Shown piece after piece: positions 1-5,209 of a stretch of DNA of 5,291 nt. Made by a program: the position numbers and the translations under genes. Where the stretch lies: positions 1 to 5,291 of the forward strand of contig JANNRW010000258.1 of the NCBI GenBank assembly GCA_031401815.1, read 5' to 3'. This DNA comes from JANNRW01 sp031401815. Lineage in GTDB: Bacteria > Desulfobacterota > Desulfuromonadia > Geobacterales > DSM-12255. The notes beneath the pieces were generated by a model. The model saw nothing but the letters and a program-made list of their open reading frames with translations, was not told the DNA's origin and made no database searches. How positions within the stretch are numbered: position 1 is the first letter of the stretch; every line of letters begins with the position of its first letter.

Positions 1-70
1 CCGTCAAGGGAGGGGGAAAAGACTTTTTTGCGAGTTCATCTTATTTTGAAAAGGGTAAAAATACAATAGG

Positions 71-301
71 TTAGCGCTGCAAAAAGTACACGAAAACAGA
101 GGGTTGTGTCAAGGGGAAAGGCGATGGACAGGTTTCAATGAAAACAGTTTTTCTCAATCCCCATTCAAGCTCCACTGTCGTATACTTCAGAATGTTATTA
201 CGTAGGAGGAGATCTGCCAAGCGGATCTGATTTCCAGGTTCATCATATAAATCAGGTCTTATGCTCTTAATTGTCGCACATATCCACCTTACAAAATCGT
301 C
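71..301 (-). pseudogene. Possible gene remnant, unidentified
   Basis: The minus strand is open for 76 codons, from just after a stop (complement of 302-304) to a TAA (complement of 71-73). The reading looks protein-like in its first two thirds: it is rich in charged residues, with stretches such as IRPDLYDEPGNQIRLADLLL and VELEWGLRKTVFIE. It has no ATG, and multiple in-frame stops lie immediately upstream. If real, it is therefore probably the 3' remnant of a gene truncated where the AT-rich control region of the next cassette begins. I do not recognise the family. The last third (PSPFPLTQPSVFVYF) is less convincing. A stretch this long can arise by chance in one of six frames, so this is a tentative call resting only on composition. 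Confidence 0.33.
210..258. repeat. Overlapping inverted repeats
   Basis: AGATCTGC at 210-217 pairs with GCGGATCT at 221-228, with one T-G position and a three-base loop. GATCTGATTT at 224-233 pairs with AAATCAGGTC at 249-258, with one G-T position. The two stems share bases 224-228, so in RNA they could form only one at a time. No T-run follows either, so they do not look like terminators. Function is unknown. Confidence 0.3.
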
Positions 302-326
302 TTACTATACGCTGGCTAACTACATA

Positions 327-344
327 AATAATCTGTGGATTATT
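327..344. promoter_or_regulatory. Inverted repeat, putative upstream operator
   Basis: AATAATC and GATTATT form perfect 7-bp arms around TGTG. The left arm continues into AATAATCTG, which is repeated exactly at 360-368, 33 bp (about three helical turns) downstream. It resembles the half-sites of the larger palindrome at 374-399. The likely ligand is the helix-turn-helix protein encoded at 414-899, acting as an autoregulator; this is inferred from position and symmetry. Confidence 0.45.
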
Positions 345-351
345 ATTTACA

Positions 352-379
352 TTGCTTGAAATAATCTGAATGTTATTAT
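352..379 (+). promoter_or_regulatory. Putative sigma-70-type promoter
   Basis: TTGCTT at 352-357 and TATTAT at 374-379 are separated by 16 bp and stand about 35 bp before the ATG at 414. The -10 element overlaps the left arm of the perfect inverted repeat at 374-399. A repressor bound there would block polymerase. The -35 match is moderate, and the AT-rich context makes chance matches easy. Confidence 0.4.
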
Positions 380-399
380 TCTGGCATATCAGAATAATA
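374..399. promoter_or_regulatory. Perfect 10-bp inverted repeat, likely operator
   Basis: TATTATTCTG and CAGAATAATA are exact reverse complements separated by six bases. The site overlaps the predicted -10 box and ends 14 bases before the start codon of the helix-turn-helix gene. That is the usual position for an autoregulatory operator of a toxin-antitoxin type regulator. Related half-sites lie at 188-200 (CAGAATGTTATTA), 327-335 and 360-368 (both AATAATCTG). The symmetry is directly visible; the binding protein is inferred. Confidence 0.6.
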
Positions 400-413
400 C
401 AGAGGTTATTCCT

Positions 414-899
414 ATGCTGCCAAAATACAAACTTATAGCACGTCAACAGCTCGATAATACGCTGTCTGACTATGCCGCCTTAAAGCAGAATTCACCGCCT
501 GTTAAAGGTTGGATACGTGCCATCCGTGAAGCACTCGGCATGTCGGGCAAGCAGCTGGCAAACCGCTTGAAAGTTAGCCAGCCACGTATCCCCAAGCTCG
601 AACAGGATGAGCTGTCAGGCGTCGTCTCTCTGAAAACCATGCGGCAAGCAGCTGAAGCATTGGATTGCGTGTTTGTTTATGCTATTGTTCCCCGCACTAC
701 TTTAGAAGAATCCGTCCGGGCGCAGGCTCGCAAGGTTGCCGAAGCCAGAATGCAAAGGGTGTCGCACAACATGCTGCTCGAAGCGCAGAATTTATCTGCT
801 GAAGAGCAACGAGCATTGATTGAAGCATCAGCTCAGGAACTTGTTTGGGAAATGCCCCGAGAATTGTGGCAAACTCAAGATTCAAAAACCTTTGATTAG
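414..899 (+). CDS. HTH regulator, mobile mystery protein A type
   Basis: This 161-residue protein has a helix-turn-helix of the XRE/HTH_3 class at about residues 32-92. The core GMSGKQLANRLKVSQPRIPKLE (42-63) is followed by ELSG, SLKTMRQAAEALDC and VYAIVP. These are hallmarks I recognise from 'mobile mystery protein A' (TIGR02612 as I recall it), the upstream partner of a Fic-domain protein in mobile gene pairs. The rest is helical and charged, with MPRELW at 147-152 near where the family normally ends. The last nine residues (QTQDSKTFD) look like an added tail. AGAGG at 401-405 lies eight bases before the ATG. The gene probably represses itself through the palindrome at 374-399. No Fic partner follows; a zeta-like toxin module begins 119 bp downstream. 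Function as a DNA-binding antitoxin or repressor is inferred from the family and has not been shown. Confidence 0.85.
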   Translation: MLPKYKLIARQQLDNTLSDYAALKQNSPPVKGWIRAIREALGMSGKQLANRLKVSQPRIPKLEQDELSGVVSLKTMRQAAEALDCVFVYAIVPRTTLEESVRAQARKVAEARMQRVSHNMLLEAQNLSAEEQRALIEASAQELVWEMPRELWQTQDSKTFD

Positions 900-999
900 C
901 AGCTATAGTGCAGTTATCGAGGAATCTCGAAATCTGCCGATTTGGAGACAATGGGAAATGGAGATGGGGAGGAACTTACAAGAAATACTTGCTAGTTGA
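868..999 (+). pseudogene. Possible gene remnant after the HTH gene
   Basis: In the frame of position 907, a reading without a start codon runs through the end of the HTH gene to a TGA at 997-999. Its last part is protein-like and amphipathic (IEESRNLPIWRQWEMEMG, 916-969). It begins about where the HTH family's usual C-terminus ends, which fits a deletion junction near 868-872 that gave the HTH gene a foreign tail. I do not recognise the fragment. The other frame here (from GTG 908) includes KWRWGGTYK, faintly like the Fic-partner motif WRWAGTYR. Neither reading is strong, and this may simply be spacer DNA. Confidence 0.22.
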
Positions 1000-1018
1000 T
1001 TGTGATAAGGATGAATGT

Positions 1019-1534
1019 ATGAAACGCATTGTCGTCATCGCTGGCCCGAATGGTGCTGGTAAAACCACTTTTGCACGTGAATTTCTCCCCCATGAGGCAA
1101 ACTGTCCGGATTTTATAAATGCCGACCTGATTGCTGCCGGCCTGTCGCCATTTAAACCGGAAACGGCCGCTATACGTGCAGGACGGCTCATGCTGGAGGA
1201 GATACACGAACGGATTCGTCTGGGGAAAAGCTTTGCCTTTGAAACCACACTGAGCGGTCGCACATATACAAAGATTCTCCGGGAATGCCGTAAACAGGGA
1301 TACCATATACTGCTTGTCTTTTTGAGCCTTCCAAATGCCGACATGGCGGTTGCCCGCGTTGCCGGCCGAGTAGTGCAAGGGGGGCATAACGTCCCCGAAA
1401 CTGACATACGTCGCAGATTTGTCTCCGGGATATCGAACTTTCATGAAATCTACAAGATGCTAGCTGACACTTGGACGCTGTATGATAACTCTGGTGTTTT
1501 GCCGAAGATTATTGCGCGAGGGGAAAACAAATGA
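1019..1534 (+). CDS. Zeta-toxin-like P-loop kinase (COG4185 type)
   Basis: This 171-residue protein opens with a strand and Walker A loop, AGPNGAGKTT (residues 8-17). NAD at 34-36 and LIAAGLSPF follow, then FETTLSG at 74-80, GGHNVPE at 121-127, IRRRF at 130-134 and YDNS near the C-terminus. This is the pattern of compact zeta-like kinases annotated as predicted ABC-type ATPase or zeta toxin family. Studied zeta and PezT toxins phosphorylate UDP-N-acetylglucosamine; whether this short subfamily does the same is not evident here. The ATG at 1019 is chosen over the upstream GTG at 908. The family begins at this residue, and AAGGA (1007-1011) stands seven bases before it. The stop overlaps the start of the next ORF (ATGA), so the two are translationally coupled. 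No signal peptide or membrane segment is seen, so it is expected in the cytoplasm. The catalytic motifs look intact. Confidence 0.85.
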   Translation: MKRIVVIAGPNGAGKTTFAREFLPHEANCPDFINADLIAAGLSPFKPETAAIRAGRLMLEEIHERIRLGKSFAFETTLSGRTYTKILRECRKQGYHILLVFLSLPNADMAVARVAGRVVQGGHNVPETDIRRRFVSGISNFHEIYKMLADTWTLYDNSGVLPKIIARGENK

Positions 1535-1710
1535 AGGATACATCTGCTGAAAATTTAGAATTTGCTGCTATTGATGCTGCTTTAAAGCGTGCGGCAAAAG
1601 TTGCCCATACCCTTGCCAGAAAAACCAAGACACCGTGCTTCATATGGGAAGGCGAAACTATTGTCAATGTAACAGAGCAGAAAAGAGTGAAGAAATCCGG
1701 ACAGAACTAA
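1531..1710 (+). CDS. Small protein, probable cognate antitoxin
   Basis: A 59-residue ORF starts at the ATG inside the ATGA overlap with the kinase gene, with GAGGGG at 1519-1524 in position to act as ribosome binding site. The product begins MKDTSAENLEFAAIDAALKR and continues as an alanine- and basic-rich helix (about 10-34). It then has a hydrophobic patch, CFIWEGETIVNV (36-47), and a basic tail. This helix-then-strand layout (VWxxGxxV style) matches small proteins I recall next to COG4185 kinases. It does not resemble the epsilon or PezA antitoxins, which are encoded upstream of their toxins. Size, tight overlap and partner make antitoxin the best guess; binding to the kinase is inferred. 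It is too short for many ORF thresholds and is easily missed. Confidence 0.72.
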   Translation: MKDTSAENLEFAAIDAALKRAAKVAHTLARKTKTPCFIWEGETIVNVTEQKRVKKSGQN

Positions 1711-1854
1711 TTCGGCTACACTGTCTATAGCCAGCTCTCTATCAGGGGCTGGATACGATTATACTTGCTGTACATTGTCAATCGCATTAATTTGCATTCC
1801 ATCACCATTTTGACATATTCTTCAGAGTCATTTCAAAAGCAGGGGAAAATACTG
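1711..1854 (+). promoter_or_regulatory. prfA leader region
   Basis: This 144-bp gap holds the hairpin at 1731-1752 and several weak promoter-like words: TATACT at 1760-1765, TTGTCA at 1775-1780 and TTGACA at 1810-1815. None has a well-spaced partner, so no promoter can be assigned with confidence. The frame of prfA is open back to a TTG at 1765. That extension encodes no recognisable release-factor sequence and has no ribosome binding site of note. Confidence 0.35.
1731..1752 (+). other. Hairpin downstream of the toxin-antitoxin pair
   Basis: CCAGC at 1731-1735 pairs with GCTGG at 1748-1752. The stem extends inward to eight pairs if G-U pairs are allowed, leaving a six-base loop. It lies 20 bases after the small ORF and about 100 bases before prfA. 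No T-run follows, so it is at best a weak terminator or an RNA-stability element. Transcription may read from the cassette into prfA. Confidence 0.35.
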
Positions 1855-2922
1855 GTGCTAGACAAGATTGAAGAACTTGAACGCCGCTTTCAGGAGCTGG
1901 AAGCGCTACTTTCCGATCCGGCGGTCATTGCCAACCAGCCTGAATTCAGGAAATATTCACGGGAGCATGCTGATCTCTCTCCGCTGGTTGAAGTCTACCG
2001 GCGTTACCGGAAACTTCTTGACGACATTGATGGTAATGCTGAGCTTCTAGCTGATCCCGAGATGAAGGATATGGCAGAGGAGGAACTCAGATCTCTTGAA
2101 GAGGAGAAGATTCGGCTTGACAGCGAAATCAGGCTGCTCCTGCTGCCGAAAGACCCCAATGACAGCCGCAATGTCATACTTGAAATCCGAGCCGGCACAG
2201 GGGGGGACGAATCTGCCATCTTTTCAGGCGATCTCTTCAAAATGTACTCCCGCTTTGCCGAAAAGAGCCGCTGGCGGGTTGAAATGCTCTCCTGTTCCGA
2301 GTCCGAGCGTGGCGGCTATAAAGAGGTTATTGCCTCTATCGAGGGTCAGGATGTCTATGCCAAACTGAAATATGAATCCGGAACTCACAGGGTGCAAAGA
2401 GTGCCTGAGACTGAAGCGCAGGGGAGGATTCATACCAGCGCCTGCACTGTTGCAATCATGGCAGAGGCTGAAGATGTTGACATCGAGATAAATCCGGCAG
2501 ATCTGAAAATTGATGTCTATCGCTCCTCTGGTGCCGGAGGTCAGCATGTAAATACGACCGATTCTGCTGTCAGGATTACTCATATTCCGACCGGTACAGT
2601 GGTTGCCTGCCAGGAAGAGCGGAGTCAGATAAAAAACCGCGCCAAGGCGATGAAAGTGCTTAAAACCAGGATTCTCGACAACATCAGCCAGGAGCAGAAC
2701 GCAAGGCAGGCTGCTGACCGTAAAAGCCAGGTCGGGAGCGGAGACCGTAGTGAAAGGATCCGCACCTATAATTTCCCGCAAGGGAGAATGACAGATCATC
2801 GCATCGGATTGACTCTCTACAAGCTGGATATGATCATGCAGGGGGAGATCGGGGAAATAGCGGATGCTTTGCGGGCGCATTACCAGATGGAGGCCTTGAA
2901 GGCGCAGTCGGAGGGGGGGTAA
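1855..2922 (+). CDS. prfA: Peptide chain release factor 1
   Basis: RF1 recognises UAA and UAG in the ribosomal A site and triggers hydrolysis of peptidyl-tRNA. The product is 355 residues, normal for RF1. An N-terminal helical domain (about 1-95) is followed by the PCRF region with AGTGGDES at 113-120. Next come the codon-recognition tripeptide PET at 184-186 (the PxT of RF1, not the SPF of RF2) and the catalytic GGQ at 228-230 within SSGAGGQHVNTTDSAVRITH. NFPQGRMTDHRIG lies near the C-terminus. The GTG at 1855 is chosen because LDKIEELE matches the family N-terminus and AGGGG (1841-1845) precedes it by nine bases. The 30-residue extension to TTG 1765 looks spurious. The next gene, prmC, methylates the GGQ glutamine, so enzyme and substrate are encoded together. 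No defect is seen. Confidence 0.97.
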   Translation: MLDKIEELERRFQELEALLSDPAVIANQPEFRKYSREHADLSPLVEVYRRYRKLLDDIDGNAELLADPEMKDMAEEELRSLEEEKIRLDSEIRLLLLPKDPNDSRNVILEIRAGTGGDESAIFSGDLFKMYSRFAEKSRWRVEMLSCSESERGGYKEVIASIEGQDVYAKLKYESGTHRVQRVPETEAQGRIHTSACTVAIMAEAEDVDIEINPADLKIDVYRSSGAGGQHVNTTDSAVRITHIPTGTVVACQEERSQIKNRAKAMKVLKTRILDNISQEQNARQAADRKSQVGSGDRSERIRTYNFPQGRMTDHRIGLTLYKLDMIMQGEIGEIADALRAHYQMEALKAQSEGG

Positions 2923-2928
2923 AAGGCA

Positions 2929-3006
2929 GGCTGAAGGCTGAAGGTAAAAGCCTTTAACCCCGAACCCCGAGCTCCGAACCCCGAACCCCGAGCCCCGAGC
3001 CCCGAA
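2929..3006. repeat. Heptad repeat element, copy 1
   Basis: Two GGCTGAA heptads (2929-2942) are followed by a 15-bp linker, GGTAAAAGCCTTTAA (2943-2957), and seven heptads of CCCCGAA or CCCCGAG type, one of them CTCCGAA (2958-3006). Bases 2936-2996 match 5231-5291 after murA at 60 of 61 positions. AAGGCT (2934-2939) and AGCCTT (2949-2954) form a small hairpin. Left-arm GGCT and right-arm AGCC can also pair, so the element is an imperfect inverted repeat. It fills nearly all of the prfA-prmC gap. Heptameric tandem repeats of this style recall the short repeats of filamentous cyanobacteria, but no relationship is claimed. Confidence 0.85.
2979..3003 (-). other. G-quadruplex motif
   Basis: Four runs of four C (2979-2982, 2986-2989, 2993-2996, 3000-3003) are separated by exactly three bases each. 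The minus strand therefore carries four G4 tracts with three-base loops, a canonical quadruplex pattern, and the plus strand a matching i-motif pattern. The minus strand is the transcription template here. The motif ends nine bases before the prmC ATG. It follows from the heptad repeat unit; folding in the cell is not shown. Confidence 0.6.
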
Positions 3007-3011
3007 CCATT

Positions 3012-3887
3012 ATGACTGATCGCGAAACCTGGACAACTTTAAAGATTCTTACCTGGACTAAAGAGTATCTGGCCGGAAAGGGGGTGGAAAATGCCCGGCT
3101 GGAAGCGGAGTGGCTTCTGTGCGCCGTTCTTGAGCTGGACAGGGTTGGTCTTTATCTTAATTTTGACAAGCCGCTGACCGATCCGGAGCTTGCTGCCTAT
3201 CGCGGCATGGTTGCTCGGCGAGCAAGGCGTGAGCCGCTACAGTATATTCTTGGCAACCAGGAGTTTTATGGACTTGAGTTCGCTGTAACACCCGCAGTAC
3301 TGATACCTCGCCACGATACCGAGGTTCTGGTGAAAGAAGCGCTACAGCGGGCCGATAGCGGGAGCCGGATTCTTGATATTGGTGTCGGGAGTGGAGCTGT
3401 AGCCTGTGCGCTGGCAAAACATCTGCCGGAGGCTGATGTCTGGGGGGTTGAAAAATCTCCGGAAGCTTTGGCAGTTGCGCGTGAGAATGCCCTGCGTCAA
3501 TCTCTTTGCCTGACTCTCTGCGAGGGGTCGCTTTTTGAGCCGCTCACTGGCCAGCGTTTTCATCTGATTGTCAGCAACCCTCCTTATATTCCGACCGGTG
3601 AACTGGCAACTTTGCAGCCCGAGGTGAAGGATTACGAGCCATCAGAGGCTCTTGACGGCGGAGCGGACGGGCTTGTTTTCTATCAACAGATCATCCCGCA
3701 AGCTGCGCAACATCTCTCCCCAGGTGGCTGGCTGTTGCTGGAGGCAGGGGTTGGCCAGGCAGAAGCGGTTAAGGAGCTTTTTGCCTCAAGCGGTTTTTCT
3801 GAAATCTTCACGGCAAGAGACCCCGGCGGGATTGAAAGGGTTATCGGCGGCAGGATGATGCAGGAACTCTCCCTGCTGCTCACTTGA
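3012..3887 (+). CDS. prmC: Release factor glutamine N5-methyltransferase
   Basis: PrmC (HemK) transfers a methyl group from S-adenosylmethionine to the glutamine of the release factor GGQ motif, here Q230 of the preceding prfA product and presumably RF2 as well. The protein has 291 residues. A helical N-terminal substrate-binding domain covers about 1-90. IPRHDTE follows at 98-104 (IPRPDTE is usual). SAM motif I is ILDIGVGSGA at 120-129, with V where T is common. The catalytic NPPY is at 189-192. The N-terminus (WTKEYLAGKGVENARLEAEW) fits the family, which fixes the ATG at 3012. However, the upstream bases are the C-rich end of the heptad repeat and show no Shine-Dalgarno sequence. Translation may be leaderless-like, S1-dependent or inefficient. 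The gene ends in tandem TGATGA stops. Confidence 0.96.
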   Translation: MTDRETWTTLKILTWTKEYLAGKGVENARLEAEWLLCAVLELDRVGLYLNFDKPLTDPELAAYRGMVARRARREPLQYILGNQEFYGLEFAVTPAVLIPRHDTEVLVKEALQRADSGSRILDIGVGSGAVACALAKHLPEADVWGVEKSPEALAVARENALRQSLCLTLCEGSLFEPLTGQRFHLIVSNPPYIPTGELATLQPEVKDYEPSEALDGGADGLVFYQQIIPQAAQHLSPGGWLLLEAGVGQAEAVKELFASSGFSEIFTARDPGGIERVIGGRMMQELSLLLT

Positions 3888-3902
3888 TGATTCAAAAGCA
3901 AA

Positions 3903-3928
3903 GCGGGCGCGGCAAGCAGCGCCCCTAC
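3903..3928. repeat. GC-rich hairpin, probable dispersed repeat
   Basis: GGGCGC at 3905-3910 and GCGCCC at 3919-3924 are perfect arms around GGCAAGCA, followed by CTAC. The sequence strongly resembles a dispersed intergenic element I recall from many bacterial genomes, whose form is a GGGCGCGGCAAGC-type palindrome ending in CCCCTAC. A terminator role is possible but there is no T-run, and murA begins only 23 bases later. Only one copy lies in this window, so the repeat status cannot be shown here. Confidence 0.5.
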
Positions 3929-3951
3929 ACACTACCTACAGAGGTTTAACA

Positions 3952-5205
3952 TTGGACAAACTAATCATTAAAGGCGGCAGAAAACTTTCAGGCGAAGTGT
4001 CGGTCAGCGGTTCGAAGAATGCTTCACTCCCGATATTCGTTGCCACAATTCTCTCTCCAGGTCTCTTTGAAATCAGCAATGTCCCGTTCTTGAGGGACAT
4101 CAATACCACCATCAAGGTGCTTGAGTCCCTCGGCGCGTCTATTGAAGGGAGCGGCAATATTGTCCGGATTGATACAACGCACCTGAACAGTGTCGAAGCA
4201 ACCTACGATCTGGTTAAAACCATGCGCGCCTCAGTGCTGGTTCTGGGTCCACTACTGGCAAGGCATGGCCGGGCGCGGGTCTCTCTCCCCGGCGGATGCG
4301 CCATTGGCGCTCGCCCGATTGACCAGCATCTGAAAGGGTTAAAAGCTCTCGGGGCTGATATCAGACTTGAGCATGGTTATGTGGAAGCAACAGCCAGACA
4401 GCTGAAAGGGGCGCGGATCAACTTCGACATGCCGACTGTCGGCGGGACCGAACATCTGCTGATGACTGCAACTCTGGCCAGGGGTGAGACCCTTCTTGAG
4501 AATGCAGCTCGTGAGCCTGAGATAGTTGATCTGGCAACCATGCTGAACCAGATGGGAGCCAGAATTGAAGGGGCAGGAACAGACACCATCAGGATTAACG
4601 GTGTGAAGGAGCTTTCCCCTGTCAACTACCGGGTGATGCCGGATCGTATCGAGGCAGGAACCTTCATGGTGGCAGCGGCAATTACCGGCGGCGACATCAG
4701 AATCCGCAACATGCAGCTTGAGCATCTTGATGCACTGGTCTTCAAACTTCAGGATGCCGGAGTGGAGATAACGAACAAGGATGGTATCGTACGTGTCAGG
4801 GGTGGGAAAAAGATAAAAAGTGTAAATATCAAGACCCGCCCTTATCCGGGTTTCCCAACCGACATGCAGGCCCAGTTCATGGCGCTCATGGCAGTAGCTG
4901 ACAGCGCCAGCGTAATTGCCGAGAACATTTTCGAGAATCGTTTCATGCATGTCTCCGAACTGCTCCGCTTTGGTGCTGACATCTCTGTGGACGGGAGGAG
5001 TGCTACGGTCAAGGGGGTTAAAAAACTTTCCGGTGCTCCGGTAATGGCGACTGACCTCCGTGCCTCGGCATCCCTTATACTTGCCGGTCTGGCAGCGGAC
5101 AATACAACTGAAGTATCAAGAATCTATCATCTTGATCGTGGTTATGAATCGATCGAGAAGAAGCTTGCAGGGCTTGGAGCGGATATTACAAGGGTAAAGG
5201 AGTAG
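3952..5205 (+). CDS. murA: UDP-GlcNAc 1-carboxyvinyltransferase
   Basis: MurA transfers enolpyruvate from phosphoenolpyruvate to UDP-N-acetylglucosamine in the cytoplasm, the first committed step of peptidoglycan synthesis. The protein is 417 residues, the normal length. Key residues are present: K22-N23 in VSGSKNASL, the catalytic C116 in LPGGCAIGARP (the residue alkylated by fosfomycin, so a sensitive-type enzyme), D304 in FPTDMQAQ, R370 in DLRASASLILAG and R396 in HLDRGYE. The start is TTG at 3952, with AGAGG (3940-3944) seven bases upstream and MDKLIIKGG matching the family N-terminus. It follows prmC after 64 bases and is probably cotranscribed with it. A heptad repeat follows the TAG stop. 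No sign of transfer or damage is seen. Confidence 0.98.
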   Translation: MDKLIIKGGRKLSGEVSVSGSKNASLPIFVATILSPGLFEISNVPFLRDINTTIKVLESLGASIEGSGNIVRIDTTHLNSVEATYDLVKTMRASVLVLGPLLARHGRARVSLPGGCAIGARPIDQHLKGLKALGADIRLEHGYVEATARQLKGARINFDMPTVGGTEHLLMTATLARGETLLENAAREPEIVDLATMLNQMGARIEGAGTDTIRINGVKELSPVNYRVMPDRIEAGTFMVAAAITGGDIRIRNMQLEHLDALVFKLQDAGVEITNKDGIVRVRGGKKIKSVNIKTRPYPGFPTDMQAQFMALMAVADSASVIAENIFENRFMHVSELLRFGADISVDGRSATVKGVKKLSGAPVMATDLRASASLILAGLAADNTTEVSRIYHLDRGYESIEKKLAGLGADITRVKE

Positions 5206-5209
5206 AGGC

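Larger units (their letters stand above)
1..326. other. Intergenic region, no intact gene
   Basis: No ORF with a credible start and ribosome binding site is visible on either strand. Apart from the possible minus-strand remnant at 71-301, the region holds an isolated AGGAGG at 205-210 with no sensible gene behind it. It also holds two overlapping, mutually exclusive hairpins (210-228 and 224-258). Composition is AT-rich compared with the genes at the right of the window. No tRNA, transposase or convincing intrinsic terminator was seen. Confidence 0.6.

Noticed and set aside
131..146. CRISPR repeat (GTTTCAATGAAAAC)
   Set aside because: There is only one copy, with no spacers and no cas genes in the window.
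138..230. Plus-strand 30-codon ORF from ATG 138
   Set aside because: It lacks a good ribosome binding site, is short and arginine-rich at its end, and is better explained as antisense to the more protein-like minus-strand frame.
908..1018. N-terminal extension of the zeta-like kinase from GTG 908
   Set aside because: The kinase family starts at the ATG at 1019, which has its own AAGGA seven bases upstream; the 37 extra residues do not resemble the family.
1810..1838. TTGACA as -35 of a prfA promoter
   Set aside because: At 17 bp spacing the -10 position reads TCAAAA, which is too poor to support a promoter.
1765..1854. Extended prfA start at TTG 1765
   Set aside because: The 30 extra residues are not release-factor-like, and the GTG at 1855 has a ribosome binding site and the expected N-terminus.
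2224..2880. Long minus-strand ORF within prfA (218 codons)
   Set aside because: It is a shadow of the conserved prfA frame; the product shows no recognisable domain.
4339..4950. Long minus-strand ORF within murA (203 codons)
   Set aside because: It is a shadow of murA, with His- and Cys-rich composition typical of antisense translation.
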